Source of the DNA: Lachnospiraceae bacterium
GTDB lineage: Bacteria; Bacillota; Clostridia; Lachnospirales; Lachnospiraceae
Direction: 5' to 3'
Assembly: GCA_029067085.1 (NCBI GenBank)
Contig: JAIEFE010000017.1
Span: 62,001-126,000, forward strand
DNA length: 64,000 nucleotides
A program made the position numbers and the translations under genes. The notes below the pieces were generated by a model. That model had not been told where the DNA came from, ran no database searches, and saw only the letters and a program-made list of their open reading frames with translations. Shown piece after piece: positions 16,771 through 25,409 of this stretch. The number at the start of each line of letters is the position of its first letter. Positions within the stretch are counted from its first letter, which is position 1.

Positions 16771-18030
16771 ATGACCTATGAATTTACCACGCTTGGCGCC
16801 ATAATTGGCTTGGCAATTGCCATTTTTATGATCATTAAAAAGATACATCCCGCTTACAGCCTGATTGCCGGTGCACTGATCGGCGGCATCATTGGCGGCG
16901 GCGGACTTACTACAACCGTCAACACGATGGTCACCGGAGCACAGGGAATGATGTCCTCCGTCCTCCGAATCCTTACTTCCGGGATACTCGCCGGTATGTT
17001 GATCAAAACGGGTTCTGCAGAAAAGATAGCAGATGTCATCGTGCAGAAACTTGGTCAGAAAAGAGCGGTTGCCGCAATCGCGATCGCGACAATGATCATC
17101 TGCGCAGTCGGTGTATTCGTTGATATTTCCGTTATTACTGTAGCACCCATCGCGCTTGCTATCGGCAAGAAAGCCGGTTTTAACAAGGCGAGCGTCCTCC
17201 TTGCCATGATCGGAGGCGGCAAGGCCGGCAACATCATCTCACCCAACCCGAACACGATCGCCGCGTCGGAGGCATTCGGGGTTGATCTTACCGCACTTAT
17301 GATCAAAAACGTAGTTCCTGCGCTGTTCGCGTTGGTGATAACCATTGTACTTGCAACAATCCTCACCAAAAAGACGAGAAAAACCATGATTTCGGATGCG
17401 GATCTGGAAAAACGGGAAAACAGTAATCTACCTTCTTTCATCGCCGCCATCGCGGGACCGGTTGTCGTCGTATGTCTGCTTGCCCTGCGGCCGTTGTTCG
17501 GAATCAGTGTGGACCCTTTGATCGCATTGCCGCTCGGTGGTATTGTCTGCTCACTTGCCACCAGAAATATAAAAAATACAATTTCTTTTGCGGAATTCGG
17601 TTTGAGCAAAGTGATCGGCGTATCCATTCTTCTGATCGGAACCGGTACTTTGGCCGGAATTATTAAGGCTTCCGCCTTGCAGGTAGACGTAATCAATATC
17701 CTTGAAGTGCTCAATATGCCGGCATTTATCCTTGCACCTTTATCCGGCATCCTGATGGCAGGCGCTACAGCCTCCACAACAGCCGGCGCTACCGTAGCCT
17801 CACAGACATTTTCCGGCGTACTGCTTGAGAAAGGGGTAGCTGCGGTTTCCGCAGCAGCCATGATCCATGCCGGCGCTACCGTGATCGATTCGCTGCCGCA
17901 CGGCTCCTTCTTCCATGCAACAGGCGGTTCCGTCAATATGACGATCAAAGAAAGACTTGCCGTCATCCCTTATGAGGCATGCGTGGGACTGACAAGTACT
18001 ATCGTCTCCGTAATCATCTATCTCATTTAG
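16771..18030 (+). CDS. GntP-family gluconate/glycerate permease
   Basis: A 419-residue membrane protein with about 12 hydrophobic segments, belonging to the gluconate:proton symporter (GntP) family. Typical stretches are GGIIGGGGLTTTV, GGGKAGNIISPNPNTIAASE and the C-terminal ATASTTAGATVAS and HGSFFHATGGSV. A GGGGG site precedes the ATG. Co-transcribed with glycerate kinase, which points to glycerate or another sugar acid as substrate rather than gluconate; the sequence alone does not fix it. Confidence 0.88.
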   Translation: MTYEFTTLGAIIGLAIAIFMIIKKIHPAYSLIAGALIGGIIGGGGLTTTVNTMVTGAQGMMSSVLRILTSGILAGMLIKTGSAEKIADVIVQKLGQKRAVAAIAIATMIICAVGVFVDISVITVAPIALAIGKKAGFNKASVLLAMIGGGKAGNIISPNPNTIAASEAFGVDLTALMIKNVVPALFALVITIVLATILTKKTRKTMISDADLEKRENSNLPSFIAAIAGPVVVVCLLALRPLFGISVDPLIALPLGGIVCSLATRNIKNTISFAEFGLSKVIGVSILLIGTGTLAGIIKASALQVDVINILEVLNMPAFILAPLSGILMAGATASTTAGATVASQTFSGVLLEKGVAAVSAAAMIHAGATVIDSLPHGSFFHATGGSVNMTIKERLAVIPYEACVGLTSTIVSVIIYLI

Positions 18031-18042
18031 AGACAATACAAT

Positions 18043-18073
18043 CGGCGCTGGCGGAAATCTTCTGCCAGTGCCG
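18043..18073 (+). terminator. Hairpin between convergent genes
   Basis: A 14-bp stem (18043-18056 with 18060-18073, G-U pairs included) with a 3-base loop, 13 bases after the permease stop. No strong T-run follows, so it may stabilise the 3' end rather than stop transcription cleanly. Confidence 0.5.
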
Positions 18074-18111
18074 ACTCTATGTTGTCCTTCCATTTATCTA
18101 ACATGAGATGT

Positions 18112-19008
18112 TTATTCTTCCGCCACAGGTTCATTCGTATTAATATGCAGAATACTTCCGCTCACAGCGCCAATCATACATTCATAGAACGAACGATCAT
18201 TCGGATTATAAAAATGTACCATATAAGCCATATCTTCCTCATGCTCATAAGTCGTTTCCTCTGATATATCCAATTTGATCACAGCCGGGGAACCATCCTG
18301 ATATTTCAGTATCTCTTTTCCTTCCGCTCTCTCTCCAAGCTCGTCCTCCATCTGTTTCCTTGCGATTTCAATCGCTTCCTCTTCACTGATCCCCCCTGCA
18401 GCCTGTATCTTTTCCCGCCACTGATTTTCCTCTGCCTGCTTCTCCGCTCTCGCTTCCTGCGCTGCCGAGCTCTCTGAGACCGCATAGCTCATCTTATGCT
18501 GAAAATCAATGATCTCCAAAATTTCTTCGTCAGTCATTTCCTGATCCGGCAGATTGAAAATACCCGTAGATCTGACATAGCAGACTGTTCCATCCGGTGC
18601 ATCCTCTGCATTTTCCACTTGCTCAAGGAGATTTTCCGGGAATCTTCCCTCCTTATAAGCCTGCCAGAGCGCTTTATTGCGTTCTTTCTCACTGTCAGAA
18701 TACTCCCTTGAAAAGGTGTCAGCCTCCGTAGGCTTTGACTGAACCATATCGTTGATTTTCTGCACTTCTTCCTTGGGAATGCTTTCCATTCTCTCCTTTA
18801 CCACGCTTGTCACAATCGCCCGAACCGGTAAACTGACAACTCCTGCCACCACTACAAACGCTGCCGCAGCCATCGCCATCTTTCTAACATTCCATGTCCT
18901 GCTATTTTCACTTTTCATTCGACTCTGAATATTCATCATAATCTCCTCCTGCATTTCCGATGAAATGTGTATCTGATCCATTACTTCCTTTACATCATAT
19001 CCGTTCAT
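18112..19008 (-). CDS. Putative membrane-bound anti-sigma factor
   Basis: A 298-residue protein with a cytoplasmic N-terminus of about 45 residues, one membrane helix (MAMAAAAFVVVAGVVSLPVRA) and a charged extracytoplasmic domain rich in Glu and Lys. The gene follows the sigma factor gene by 3 bases, which is the standard arrangement for an anti-sigma factor. The C-terminal part, with ISEEEAIEIARKQME and later a KLDISEETTYEHEEDM strand, is reminiscent of PepSY-like domains but too diverged to assign. The function is inferred from context and topology. Confidence 0.65.
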   Translation of the reverse strand: MNGYDVKEVMDQIHISSEMQEEIMMNIQSRMKSENSRTWNVRKMAMAAAAFVVVAGVVSLPVRAIVTSVVKERMESIPKEEVQKINDMVQSKPTEADTFSREYSDSEKERNKALWQAYKEGRFPENLLEQVENAEDAPDGTVCYVRSTGIFNLPDQEMTDEEILEIIDFQHKMSYAVSESSAAQEARAEKQAEENQWREKIQAAGGISEEEAIEIARKQMEDELGERAEGKEILKYQDGSPAVIKLDISEETTYEHEEDMAYMVHFYNPNDRSFYECMIGAVSGSILHINTNEPVAEE

Positions 19009-19011
19009 TCG

Positions 19012-19488
19012 TCATACGCCTCCTTCCATGCTGACTGCATCCCGCATCTGTTTCCTGCCCCGCAGCAGTCTCATTTTCACCGCACTTTCCGTTGTCCCGA
19101 GAATATCTGCTATTTCCTTTATCTGATATCCTTCTACATAGTGCAGATAAAGGACCGTCTTCTGCCTGACCGGCAGTTCGAGAAGTTCCCTTAATATTTC
19201 TTTTTGTTCCGGCGCCGCAAGCGTGTTTTCTATTTCGTCGATAGAGACCTTCGGGTGCCGGATCCTGAAGCGTATCATATCGCGGCAGATATTGGTAGCC
19301 ACCCGGATCAGCCAGGCCTTTTCATGCTCCTCATCACGAAATTCCGGCTTCTTTTCCAGATACTTGCAAAAGGTATCCTGAATGGCGTCCTGAACATCCT
19401 GCTCGTTGCACAGTATGACAATGCAGACTCTGTAAAGCGTATCGCTGTATTTTAGGACTGCTTCTCTTATGTTCTTGTGGATGTCCAT
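19012..19488 (-). CDS. ECF-type RNA polymerase sigma factor
   Basis: A 158-residue sigma factor with only regions 2 and 4. Region 2 includes AIQDTFCKYLEKKPEF and KAWLIRVATNICRDMIR; region 4 has LPVRQKTVLYLHYVEGYQIKEIADILGTTESAVKMRLLRGRKQM. The ATG at 19488 follows AAAGGAGG. Its immediate neighbour encodes a one-helix membrane protein, probably its anti-sigma factor. The signal and regulon are unknown. Confidence 0.9.
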   Translation of the reverse strand: MDIHKNIREAVLKYSDTLYRVCIVILCNEQDVQDAIQDTFCKYLEKKPEFRDEEHEKAWLIRVATNICRDMIRFRIRHPKVSIDEIENTLAAPEQKEILRELLELPVRQKTVLYLHYVEGYQIKEIADILGTTESAVKMRLLRGRKQMRDAVSMEGGV

Positions 19489-19512
19489 GTATTTCACCTC
19501 CTTTGCCTTTAA

Positions 19513-19539
19513 CACGTATCAAGAGCGTAAAAGGTAACA
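19513..19539 (-). promoter_or_regulatory. Possible autoregulatory ECF promoter
   Basis: Minus strand TGTTAC (19534-19539), 17 bases, CGTG (19513-19516), which resembles the -35/-10 layout of SigW-class ECF promoters. Such sigma genes are usually autoregulated. The match is short and could be chance. Confidence 0.3.
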
Positions 19540-19661
19540 GAATTATATTCATTTTTCTAATTTCTGAAGATAGAAGCTTTTGTGAATCAAAAAAGGTTCC
19601 TGATGATATTCAATACCACCAAAAACCTCTATCCATATTTTTCCCTGTTTATCATTATTCA

Positions 19662-19730
19662 TCAGACATTAACGTTTCGCTCAACGGCCTGCTCTTTTGT
19701 TTCAGGTTCCACTCTCGCAAATTCATTTTC
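19662..19730 (-). pseudogene. Fragment of a DinJ/RelB antitoxin gene
   Basis: Directly after the esterase stop, in the same frame, the sequence reads ENEFARVEPETKEQA and then breaks off at a stop some eight codons later. This matches residues SNVFARVEPEIKEQA of the intact antitoxin at 1890-2195. No start codon or ribosome binding site remains and no toxin follows, so it is a relic of a second toxin-antitoxin locus. Confidence 0.6.
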
Positions 19731-20456
19731 TTATGCGCGCCCACTCTCTGCCCACCAGGCAATCGCTTTCGCAAACCGCCCCTCTATGTCGTGAAAGTGG
19801 CCGCCCTCATTCCATTCAAAATAGATGTCTTCCTTATCTTCCAACTGCTCCAACAGAATATCTTTTACTCTCTCCGTACACTCCGCCACCCTTGCCATAC
19901 GCGGATTTTTGCTTTGCTTCTCCTTTTTCCCAAGGGAAAGATAGACTCTTAAATCCGTCCGAAGGGGTTTTCCCCGCTCCATAAACGCACAAAAACCGTC
20001 AAACCAGAGTGAACCCGAGAGGCTGGCAAATGCACCAAATACATCTGTTTTATACATCGCATAAACCGCTGTAAGTCCACCCAGTGAATAACCGAATAAA
20101 GCGGTATGCGCCGCTTCCGGTTTTGTCCTGTAATGCGCATCTATATACGGCTTTATTTTTTCCGTCAGGCAGGATAAATAAGCGTCCGCCCTGCCCTGCG
20201 GAGCTTCTTCTCCTGTCTGGAATGCCGGAACCACCCATGGTGTAAAATCGTCGTTCCAGCTTTCCGGTTTGATGGAGAGAAGAAGAAACTCTGTCCTTAC
20301 ACCAATTTTGACTAATTCAGTCAATATTTCCTCTATTGGAATATCGCCGTTGACATAGATCGTCGGGTATCGATCCTCATTTTCATGGTAAGCCATCGGC
20401 AGGTACAGGCGGCAACACAGCCCGGCTATCTGTAATTCCTGTATTGTGAACTCCAT
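19731..20456 (-). CDS. Esterase of the alpha/beta-hydrolase fold (IroE/Fes-like)
   Basis: A 241-residue hydrolase. The nucleophile elbow is LFGYSLGGLTAVYA, an SLSGSLWFDGF segment follows, and the catalytic His is probably in EGGHFHDIEGRFAKAIAWW, an arrangement seen in siderophore-type and other serine esterases. Start chosen at the ATG at 20456 because the family begins at this strand and a GAGAGGA lies upstream; a longer reading to 20624 would run through an inverted repeat. It is monocistronic. The natural substrate is unknown; there are no iron-uptake genes beside it. Confidence 0.75.
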   Translation of the reverse strand: MEFTIQELQIAGLCCRLYLPMAYHENEDRYPTIYVNGDIPIEEILTELVKIGVRTEFLLLSIKPESWNDDFTPWVVPAFQTGEEAPQGRADAYLSCLTEKIKPYIDAHYRTKPEAAHTALFGYSLGGLTAVYAMYKTDVFGAFASLSGSLWFDGFCAFMERGKPLRTDLRVYLSLGKKEKQSKNPRMARVAECTERVKDILLEQLEDKEDIYFEWNEGGHFHDIEGRFAKAIAWWAESGRA

Positions 20457-20545
20457 CCTGCATCTTTCCTCTCTTTTTCTTATGATTACATAGGCATTTG
20501 CGAAACTCATATTAATACCCTTATCTATTTTGTAAATAGTATAAC

Positions 20546-20583
20546 CATAAGCAGACCCTTGAAGCGCGTCTGCGTTGCTTATG
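20546..20583. repeat. Two-part inverted repeat upstream of the esterase
   Basis: Outer arms CATAAGC (20546-20552) and GCTTATG (20577-20583) enclose inner arms GCAGAC and GTCTGC. A second palindrome, CTATTTTGTAAATAG, lies at 20525-20539. Both are in the divergent region between the esterase and the XRE gene and may be operators. Confidence 0.4.
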
Positions 20584-20631
20584 CTATTTGTACAATCATA
20601 CACCCACTGTTTTCGCTGTTGCAACTGTCAG

Positions 20632-20660
20632 TTGACAAAGTTCCAAGTAGTCTGTATGGA
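20632..20660 (+). promoter_or_regulatory. Promoter of the XRE-repeat gene
   Basis: TTGACA at 20632-20637, 17 bases, TATGGA at 20655-20660, giving a leader of about 120 bases before the ATG at 20788. A second candidate -10 (TATAAT near 20680) has a poorer -35. Confidence 0.45.
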
Positions 20661-20787
20661 TATTTTCCGAAACTTTTCCTATAATCAAATCAGTTGAAGG
20701 ATGCCGGCACAAAATGATAAAGACTGATAAAAGAATCAGCCGGCAGTTCTACAGAAATTATATATAAAATGATAGAAGGAGACAACT

Positions 20788-21585
20788 ATGACACTCGGAG
20801 AAAAAATCTACAGATTAAGAACAGAGCAGGGATTTTCACAGGAAACCTTCGGAGCGAAGCTGGGCGTATCCCGACAGTCGGTATCAAAATGGGAAACGGA
20901 TCAATCGGTTCCCGAATTAGACAAGATCGTGGCGATCAGTGAACTTTTTGGAGTCAGTACGGATCATCTTCTGAAGGAAACGGAAGAAACGGATGGTATG
21001 GCAGAAGACAATCTCAGGGAAAACGATTTAATACGGGTAGAATATCGCTTCGGGCGAAGACATCACTATGAATATAAGAGCAAAAAAATGATTGGAAACC
21101 TGCCCCTTGTGCATATCAATCTGGGTTTTGGCCTTCGCCGGGCAAAAGGTGTTATCGCCGTGGGTACGGTTGCACAGGGGTGGTTTGCCGTCGGTCTGGC
21201 ATCGATGGGCCTCTTCTCGCTCGGTATTGTCTCTCTGGGACTGTTGGCTTTTGGCACTCTTGCCTTTGGTCTGATCGCACTCGGCAGCTTCAGCGTCGGC
21301 GTAATCAGCATCGGTGCTGTCGCGTGTGGAATATTTTCCATTGGCGCATTGACCTTCGGGCAGTTTGCCTTCGGCGCTTCAGCACACGGTGCACAGGTGG
21401 CGATAGGGGATATGGCACGCGGCAAAATTGCGCTTGGCTATTCGCAAGCCGTCGGTACGTACACACAGGTCAGCAACAGGCAGCCTTTTGACTATGAAAA
21501 TGCCTGCCGCATGATCGACGAGCATGTATCTTCAAACTGGCTCTTTTTTAAGACGTGGGCGAAGGGAATGGTGAAGTGGTTTTAG
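20788..21585 (+). CDS. XRE-family regulator with a long five-residue glycine repeat
   Basis: A 265-residue protein. Residues 1-65 are a clear XRE helix-turn-helix (LRTEQGFSQETFGAKLGVSR, then QSVSKWETDQSVPELDKI). After a charged linker, residues 121-201 carry a glycine at every fifth position without a break, 17 in all, in the pattern G-x-x-(A/S)-x, e.g. GLFSLGIVSLGLLAFG; the phase shifts by one residue at 207 and then continues to 217. The tail is a short Trp/Phe-rich segment. A strict 5-residue period suggests a quadrilateral beta-helix like pentapeptide-repeat proteins rather than membrane helices. AGAAGGAG precedes the ATG. Role unknown. Confidence 0.8.
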   Translation: MTLGEKIYRLRTEQGFSQETFGAKLGVSRQSVSKWETDQSVPELDKIVAISELFGVSTDHLLKETEETDGMAEDNLRENDLIRVEYRFGRRHHYEYKSKKMIGNLPLVHINLGFGLRRAKGVIAVGTVAQGWFAVGLASMGLFSLGIVSLGLLAFGTLAFGLIALGSFSVGVISIGAVACGIFSIGALTFGQFAFGASAHGAQVAIGDMARGKIALGYSQAVGTYTQVSNRQPFDYENACRMIDEHVSSNWLFFKTWAKGMVKWF

Positions 21586-21587
21586 TT

Positions 21588-22466
21588 TTAATACCTCTTT
21601 ATCTCTTTCAGCTCCTGATACAGCACTTTATAATTGTCATACCGCACCTTACTGATCGCGCCCTCTTCCACGGCCTCCTTAACCCTGCAGGCAGGCTCGT
21701 TGATATGGGCGCAGCCCCGAAACTTACAGGAGGGCTCATATACCCGAAATTCCGGGTAGTATCCGCTCAGTTCCTCTTTTTTGATCTCAGAAATGTCCAG
21801 AGAGGTAAATCCGGGCGTATCCATGATGTATGTATTTTCGCCCAGGGCAATGATCTCGGAATGTCTGGTCGTATGCCTTCCGCGCTCTATCTTTTGGCTG
21901 ATCTCGCCCGTTTCCATATGTGTGGCGGGCGAGAGGAGATTGATCAGCGAAGATTTTCCCACACCGCTCGGACCCGCCAGCGTAGTGGTCTTTCCGGCAA
22001 GCATCTCTCTCACCTCATCAATGCCCTTCTTTTCCTGCACGCTTAAAAATAACACCTGATATCCGCAAGTCTCATACGCCTTTCGCAGTGCTTCCTTCTC
22101 GCTCGGGGATGCGATATCCTCTTTGTTAAAGCAAACGACAGTCGGAAGATTCTGCCGCTCCATGCGGATCAGAAATCTGTCGAGCAGGTTAAAATTCGGA
22201 TTCGGCTTCACGATGGCAAAAAGAATGAGCGCCTGATCCACGTTTGCCACAGCAGGACGCACCAGCACGCTCTTTCGGGGCAGAATCTGTCTGATGTTGC
22301 CGAGCATCCCGGCCTCATCCAGCACATCCATCTCCACATTATCGCCCACCAAAGGCTTTACGCCTTCTTTTCTGAATATTCCCTTCGCCTTGCACTCATA
22401 AATGCCCCTGCCTTCCACATGGACATAGTAGAAGCCGGCGATTCCCTTCATGATCTTTCCCTGCAT
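21588..22466 (-). CDS. rsgA: Ribosome small-subunit-dependent GTPase RsgA
   Basis: A circularly permuted GTPase that checks late 30S subunit maturation. Visible: an OB-fold start (GKIMKGIAGFYYVHVEGRGI), G4-type CFNKEDI, the P-loop GPSGVGKSSLINLL, DTPGFTSLDI, and the zinc knuckle CKFRGCAHINEPACRVKEAV. I place the start at ATG 22466 by comparison with family N-termini; a GTG at 22490, one base after the kinase stop, is the alternative. About 292 residues, as usual. Last gene of the conserved cluster with the PASTA kinase and phosphatase. Confidence 0.93.
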   Translation of the reverse strand: MQGKIMKGIAGFYYVHVEGRGIYECKAKGIFRKEGVKPLVGDNVEMDVLDEAGMLGNIRQILPRKSVLVRPAVANVDQALILFAIVKPNPNFNLLDRFLIRMERQNLPTVVCFNKEDIASPSEKEALRKAYETCGYQVLFLSVQEKKGIDEVREMLAGKTTTLAGPSGVGKSSLINLLSPATHMETGEISQKIERGRHTTRHSEIIALGENTYIMDTPGFTSLDISEIKKEELSGYYPEFRVYEPSCKFRGCAHINEPACRVKEAVEEGAISKVRYDNYKVLYQELKEIKRY

Positions 22467-22491
22467 ACACACTAACCTACATGATTTCACG

Positions 22492-24591
22492 CTACTCTTC
22501 TATAAAGTTGACCTGTCTCTCTACGGTCTTGATCTCAGAGGTGCCACCCTGTGTCGTCGTCTCTCCGGTCTCAGGATCGGTGATGGTGGTAGCTTCCGTT
22601 TCCACCGTGAAGGTAAAGCGGATGGTTCCGGAAGGAGACTTGATCCCCGTATAGTTGACCGCCACCGGAAAGCTTACCGTCTCGGTACTCAGAAGCTGGG
22701 TGCCATCCTGCGTGGTGAGCGTCACCGTCACCTTCATTCCGTTCTGGTAGGACGAATCCTCTGTAGGCGCCGTGATTCCCTCCGCATAGCGGTAAGTTTT
22801 CTGGGAAGGACCTGTGCTGATCTTCAGATCAACAGATGTCCCCCTGTCAACATAGGAGCCGACGGAATAACTCTGGTAACACACTTTGTCAAGGAGCGCT
22901 GGATCCTCATTCTCTGTCTGGGTCACATTTCCAACACTGAGACCGCTCTCGGTCAGGCTCGCCGTCGCATCCATCTCCGTGAGACCGATCACCTCCGGTA
23001 CTCTGACCTTATCCTCCTCTGCCCCAAGACTCACGCGTATCGTGATGCTGGAGCCTGCAGTTGCCGTGGTTTCCGCCTCCGGCGACTGAGAGATCACAAT
23101 GCCCTTCTCCACCGTCTGATCGTGGCTCTCCACCACGCTTACCACAAAACCCTCTTTCTCCAGAATGGAGGTGGCTTCCGCCTGCGATTTCCCTGTCACG
23201 GAAGGAACCTGCACACCCTCGGCGGCTTCCGCCACCGTTAAGATAATATTCGTTCCCTTATCTATCATCAAACCATCCTGCACGCTGGCCCGAAGCACCG
23301 TTCCCGCGTCGTAGGACTCATTCACTTCATAACGGATCTCCGGCGTAAGTCCACGATCCAGCAGAGCCCTCTTGGCCTCGTCCACATGCATTCCGACAAC
23401 GCGGATCATCTCCACCTGCTCAGTCCCCTCCGACTGCACTTCCTTTTCCTTCGGTGCGCCAAAAGTGAACACGCCCATGGTCCTGCCAACCATAAAGATC
23501 ACAATACAGCCGATCAGGAGCGCGGCTACCACTGCCAATATGGTAGTGATCCTCTCCATCTTGGGATCGTAGTCCTCCTCATCGTCCTCCCAATCCTCGT
23601 CCTCTTCTTCCTCGTAAACCCGCTCGTCCCGTCTGTCCTTCCGCAGGCGCATGGCCTCATCCATGGAATCCCTGTTCTCCGACTGGCGCTTGATCTGCAC
23701 CATATCCCGATCCGTGATCGTACGGGTGGTAGCCTCCTCATCGGGATTCGCGACTTTGACGAAATCCTCATCAGGACTGATCAGGGACTGCTTGAGATCA
23801 ACGATCAGCTCAGACATGGACTGGTATCTCCTGTCAGGGCTCTTCTGACAGCATTTAAAGACGATCTGCTCAACACAGACCGGAATCTCCGCCACATACT
23901 CTCTGGGGGAGGGAAACTCCTCCTGAATATGCTTGATCGCGATAGCCACCGTGGTCTCCCCGTTAAAGGGCACTCTGCCGGTGAGCATCTCAAACATGGT
24001 GACACCCAGCGAATAGATATCGCTCTTCTCGTCGCTGTAGCCGCCTCTTGCCTGCTCAGGAGAGGTGTAGTGTACGCTTCCCATGACATTGGAGGTGATG
24101 GTGTTGCTGGTGGCCGCCTTGGCGATGCCAAAGTCCGTCACCTTCACTTTCCCCTCCTTGGAAATAATGATATTCTGGGGCTTAATATCTCTGTGAATGA
24201 TATGATTGTTATGAGCCGCCTCAATTCCCATGGAGACCTGAATCGCAATGCTGACAGCCTCCTTCACGGAGAGCCTTGCCTTTTTTTCAATATATTTTTT
24301 GAGGGTGATGCCATCCACAAGTTCCATGACAATGTAGTGGTTCTCCCCCTCCTCGCCCACGTCGTAGACATTGACGATATTAGGGTGCATGAGCCCTGCC
24401 GCCGCCTGCGCTTCTATGCGGAATTTCGATACAAAATTAGCGTTTTCACTGAATTCCTGTTTCAGAACCTTCACCGCCACAAAACGGTTCAATTTATGGT
24501 CCTTCGCCTTATATACATCTGACATACCGCCGGTCCCGATCTTCTCAAGGATCTCATAGCGGTCTCCTATCATCATACCTATCTTAATCAT
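22492..24591 (-). CDS. prkC: PASTA-domain serine/threonine kinase
   Basis: A 699-residue membrane kinase. Residues 1-270 form a Hanks-type kinase domain (IGTGGMSDVYKAKD, HRDIKPQNIII near residue 131, DFGIAKA), followed by a charged juxtamembrane linker with an Asp/Glu-rich run, a helix at about 345-368, and three extracellular PASTA domains at about 380-590 that bind muropeptides or lipid II. A C-terminal domain of about 110 residues, with Thr/Ser-rich ends, extends beyond the PASTA units. The ATG overlaps the phosphatase stop by 8 bases behind GAGGTAG. Controls cell-wall growth and germination-like responses in the family. Confidence 0.93.
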   Translation of the reverse strand: MIKIGMMIGDRYEILEKIGTGGMSDVYKAKDHKLNRFVAVKVLKQEFSENANFVSKFRIEAQAAAGLMHPNIVNVYDVGEEGENHYIVMELVDGITLKKYIEKKARLSVKEAVSIAIQVSMGIEAAHNNHIIHRDIKPQNIIISKEGKVKVTDFGIAKAATSNTITSNVMGSVHYTSPEQARGGYSDEKSDIYSLGVTMFEMLTGRVPFNGETTVAIAIKHIQEEFPSPREYVAEIPVCVEQIVFKCCQKSPDRRYQSMSELIVDLKQSLISPDEDFVKVANPDEEATTRTITDRDMVQIKRQSENRDSMDEAMRLRKDRRDERVYEEEEDEDWEDDEEDYDPKMERITTILAVVAALLIGCIVIFMVGRTMGVFTFGAPKEKEVQSEGTEQVEMIRVVGMHVDEAKRALLDRGLTPEIRYEVNESYDAGTVLRASVQDGLMIDKGTNIILTVAEAAEGVQVPSVTGKSQAEATSILEKEGFVVSVVESHDQTVEKGIVISQSPEAETTATAGSSITIRVSLGAEEDKVRVPEVIGLTEMDATASLTESGLSVGNVTQTENEDPALLDKVCYQSYSVGSYVDRGTSVDLKISTGPSQKTYRYAEGITAPTEDSSYQNGMKVTVTLTTQDGTQLLSTETVSFPVAVNYTGIKSPSGTIRFTFTVETEATTITDPETGETTTQGGTSEIKTVERQVNFIEE

Positions 24592-25330
24592 GCTCTACCT
24601 CGTCTGTCAAAGGCTCGATAACGATCACTGAAATGTTATCCTTGCCGCCGTTTCGGTTGGCTGTTTCCACCAATTCTTCTACCCTGTCCTTGAGACTGCC
24701 GCCGTTTTTCAAAATCCGGCGTATCATCTCGTCGTCCACCATGTTAGTCAAGCCATCAGAACAAAGTAAAACCATATCTCCAGTCTGTAATTCCAGATTA
24801 AAAAAATCAATCTCCACATCGTCCCTGGCACCCACAGCCCGGGTAATGATGTTTTTGTCGGGGTGGTTTCTGGCTTCTTCTCTGTCGATCCCGCCCATAC
24901 GGACCATCTCTTCTACCAGCGAGTGATCCTCCGTGATCTGGGTGATCTCATCGCCAATCACATAGAGTCTGCTGTCTCCCACGTTTGCCACCTCTAAATA
25001 GCGACCGATACAGGTGGCTGCCACCAAGGTGGTTCCCATGCCGCTTAACGAAAAGTTTTCGCTGGCCCGCTGCCGTAAAATCGTGTTTGCCTTTGTGATC
25101 GCATGTTCCAGCACTTTCACAGGACTTTTTTCAAAGGAAGTGCCTATCTCCTCCACCACGGTCTCCACAGCCAAAACGGAGGCATAATCTCCCGCATTAT
25201 GGCCCCCCATGCCGTCCGCCACGATAAATACATTAGGCAGATTTCCCACAGGTGTCTCGGAGCAGTAAATAAAATCCTGATTTAATTGTCTTCTTCGCCC
25301 GATATCCGTCAGCGCATAAGACCTGAGCAC
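24584..25330 (-). CDS. PP2C-type serine/threonine phosphatase
   Basis: A metal-dependent phosphatase of the PrpC/Stp1 type that reverses the adjacent kinase. Motifs: ALTDIGRRRQLNQD, VADGMGGHNAGDYAS, ANVGDSRLYVI, LLCSDGLTNMVDD and NGGKDNISVIVI, with the metal-binding Asp residues in place. I use a GTG at 25330 because GGAGG sits 7 bases upstream and the family starts there; the ATG at 25408 lacks a site and would add 26 atypical residues. 248 residues. Lies between rlmN and the kinase, as in many Firmicutes. Confidence 0.92.
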   Translation of the reverse strand: MLRSYALTDIGRRRQLNQDFIYCSETPVGNLPNVFIVADGMGGHNAGDYASVLAVETVVEEIGTSFEKSPVKVLEHAITKANTILRQRASENFSLSGMGTTLVAATCIGRYLEVANVGDSRLYVIGDEITQITEDHSLVEEMVRMGGIDREEARNHPDKNIITRAVGARDDVEIDFFNLELQTGDMVLLCSDGLTNMVDDEMIRRILKNGGSLKDRVEELVETANRNGGKDNISVIVIEPLTDEVEHD

Positions 25331-25409
25331 AGCTTTTCCTCCGTTTTGCAATTGTTTTGTAATTTTTTCCCAATTAACAATGTTAGCATAGAAAGCGTAA
25401 AAGGGCAAG

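Noticed and set aside
17055..17966. Minus-strand ORF of 303 codons
   Set aside because: Antisense to the GntP-type permease, whose helices and motifs are unmistakable.
23386..24522. Plus-strand ORF of 378 codons
   Set aside because: Antisense to the PASTA kinase domain, with shadow-type composition and no ribosome site.
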